DNA from: Brevipalpus yothersi
Taxonomy: Eukaryota > Arthropoda > Arachnida > Trombidiformes > Tenuipalpidae
Assembly: GCA_003956705.1 (NCBI GenBank)
Contig: QZCP01000214.1
Span: forward strand, 1 to 64,000
DNA: 64,000 nt
Reading direction: 5' to 3'
Part shown: in pieces, positions 62,826-64,000 of the stretch
How positions within the stretch are numbered: the stretch's first letter is position 1
How the letters are laid out: every line of letters starts with the position of its first letter
Made by a program: the position numbers and the translations under genes
The notes under the pieces: model-generated
What the model was told of the DNA's origin: nothing
The model's database searches: none
Seen by the model: the letters and a program-made list of their open reading frames with translations, nothing else

Positions 62826-64000
62826 CAGAATAGGTGATGATGTATGCATATTCTATTGCTCCTCATTTTTCCTTTCGCTCAATTTATACATCATAAACAT
62901 TTTTTATTCTTCTTCTTCATTTTCTTCTGCTACTTATCATGAAACTCATTTATTGCCAAACTTGTCCATCTTCAAGATCATCTCTCAGTCTCCCTTCCAT
63001 TTTCAAGTCCCCTTACTAACTTACTAACTTACTTAAGATCTTCCAATGATGAGTGGATGTAATCAACTAACCAACTGGTTTCACCACATTCACATGTTGG
63101 ATACATGCTTAAATTTGAGATTTAAAAAGTCCTCCCATAATCATTACTTAATAGGTTTGAGAGCTGTATTTGGCGGATGATGATGATCAAAGTGAAAGTG
63201 GTGGCATGATGATGGATGATTTTCCAGAGAGATAAAGTTGATGTCGATTGCTATCATTATATTGGGATGATCAAGGTTCAATTTGATTTGTGGATGGACG
63301 AAACTGTCTCTCTTAGAAAAACTTATATTCATGATCATTGATGAGCATCGAGGCACTCTTTTGATCATGGGTTATGGGTTATTGAAGATGCTGGATTGTT
63401 TTTGAAATTTTGAAGAATATGAAAAAACTTCCTGATCATGAAGTGAAAGATATATTGATAATATGTTTCGAAAATTATTCAATCTCATCACTTTCAATTT
63501 CATTTAGTTGAAGAGAGAAATGAAAATGAATCAGGAAAACGATCATCATTTCTCGCATGATTTGAAAATTTTTTGAACAAAAATTTGCATGATTGTTACC
63601 GTTCAGTACGATTATGGTTTATCGTTCAGAAATGGATGATAAAGTTCGTGTTATTCAATGAACTCAGCATGATATTAATCTTTCTATTTCGTCTTATATT
63701 TGGGTGAGAATTTATGCCTCTTTTGCTCAAGTGATCATGATTTGAATACATTCAAATCACGATAAATGTTTAAGATTTGTAAGAAAATTAAGTCCAATTT
63801 GTTTGATTCATCTTGACTGTTCATGATATCCACCGATATTCGAGAAAGAAAGAGGGAAAGAGAGATTATCAGTTCAGGATAGTCAGATATTCTGTTCCAA
63901 GATCTTATCGATCATGATACACATGAACCTTCTTCTTCTCTATTCGATTTTCGTTTCAAAAAAATTTTTTAACAATACAGTGGCTTTTGGATGCATACTT
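57071..64000. other. Gene-poor right end
   Basis: AT-rich sequence with short GA/CT/CA repeats and frequent TCATGA hexamers. A 71-codon minus-strand frame (59953-59738, starts MNIQLGRHKAHRIKLTDNF) has coding-like composition but no recognisable family. No gene is established here apart from the weak ORF entry at 61945. Confidence 0.5.
61945..62394 (+). CDS. Weak candidate ORF, possible membrane protein
   Basis: Single-exon frame of 149 codons from tandem ATGs. The first 55 residues are hydrophilic and coding-like (NHEQERMTQSESKGSLIL, DLKLTPKFLELILFLQEKYQ). Hydrophobic stretches follow (FLFNIFITFILRIY; LFLLPLSLPLSFAFLISCL; IITIIILLYISF). No family is recognised. AT-rich DNA readily produces hydrophobic frames on the T-rich strand, so this may be chance. 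Confidence 0.2.
   Translation: MMGKCTHFSNSNHEQERMTQSESKGSLILSDHDLKLTPKFLELILFLQEKYQVHHEKRSFSFLFNIFITFILRIYRQKKKRTLFLLPLSLPLSFAFLISCLDYNVSVMDVDSSILVNLLPNLPPFNIITIIILLYISFPSHYSKKHIHT

Noticed and set aside
1..64000. CRISPR arrays, prophage, bacterial operons, rRNA or tRNA genes, transposases, viral insertions
   Set aside because: Repeats are simple microsatellites without spacer structure. No transposase, reverse transcriptase or viral frame was recognised. I did not identify a tRNA or rRNA gene by reading, but a covariance-model scan was not possible here.

Overview
This is a eukaryotic window with spliced genes (GT-AG introns), very AT-rich intergenic DNA and many long (GA)n/(CT)n microsatellites. 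The protein set (insulin receptor, a GILT thiol-reductase relative, a single-domain peritrophin-type chitin-binding protein, a CELF/Bruno RNA-binding protein) and the mix of tiny introns (58-100 nt) with kilobase introns suggest a small arthropod genome. An acariform mite is my best guess, from gene style only and not from any species-specific match.

Layout, left to right. 0-5.6 kb: microsatellite-rich DNA, then the last two coding exons of an RGS17/19/20-type regulator of G-protein signalling (+). 7.4-8.3 kb: a two-exon gene for a secreted Tyr/Gly-rich peptide (+) with a perfect CRE-type site upstream. 8.6-17.7 kb: a five-exon CELF gene (-). 19.3-23.6 kb: a compact cluster holding an unrecognised 102-aa protein (-), BET1 SNARE copy A (-), cytosolic arginyl-tRNA synthetase (+) and BET1 copy B (-). 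24.6-25.8 kb: a six-exon GILT-like gene (+). 26.6-34.2 kb: a complete 16-exon insulin receptor (-). 34.9-36.6 kb: an LPGAT1-like acyltransferase (+). 37.3-38.3 kb: intronless deoxyhypusine hydroxylase (-). 39.0-40.4 kb: mitochondrial phenylalanyl-tRNA synthetase (+). 41.1-43.9 kb: signal-peptide and chitin-binding exons (+), possibly ending in a transmembrane exon near 57 kb. 44-64 kb: a gene-poor stretch of AT-rich and microsatellite DNA with only weak ORFs.

The gene models were joined exon by exon. CELF, both BET1 copies, RARS, GILT, INSR, LPGAT1 and FARS2 all close in one reading frame with canonical splice sites. Three gene pairs are divergent and may share promoters: BET1-A/RARS, INSR/LPGAT1 and DOHH/FARS2. 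Two aminoacyl-tRNA synthetases and the eIF5A-modifying hydroxylase lie close together, but nothing shows they are co-regulated.

The most interesting observations are as follows. (1) A Gln-rich ORF overlaps the insulin-receptor start in the frame that a -1 slip at a T_TTA_AAA site followed by an A8 run would fuse to the receptor; a 1-nt homopolymer error is the plain alternative. (2) A decayed copy of the receptor's own last exon lies inside one of its introns. (3) BET1 is duplicated on either side of RARS. (4) A CACGTG-containing element is shared by two neighbouring promoters. (5) A GILT homologue has lost one of the two active-site cysteines. (6) An unusual secreted Tyr/Gly-rich peptide lies downstream of a CRE.
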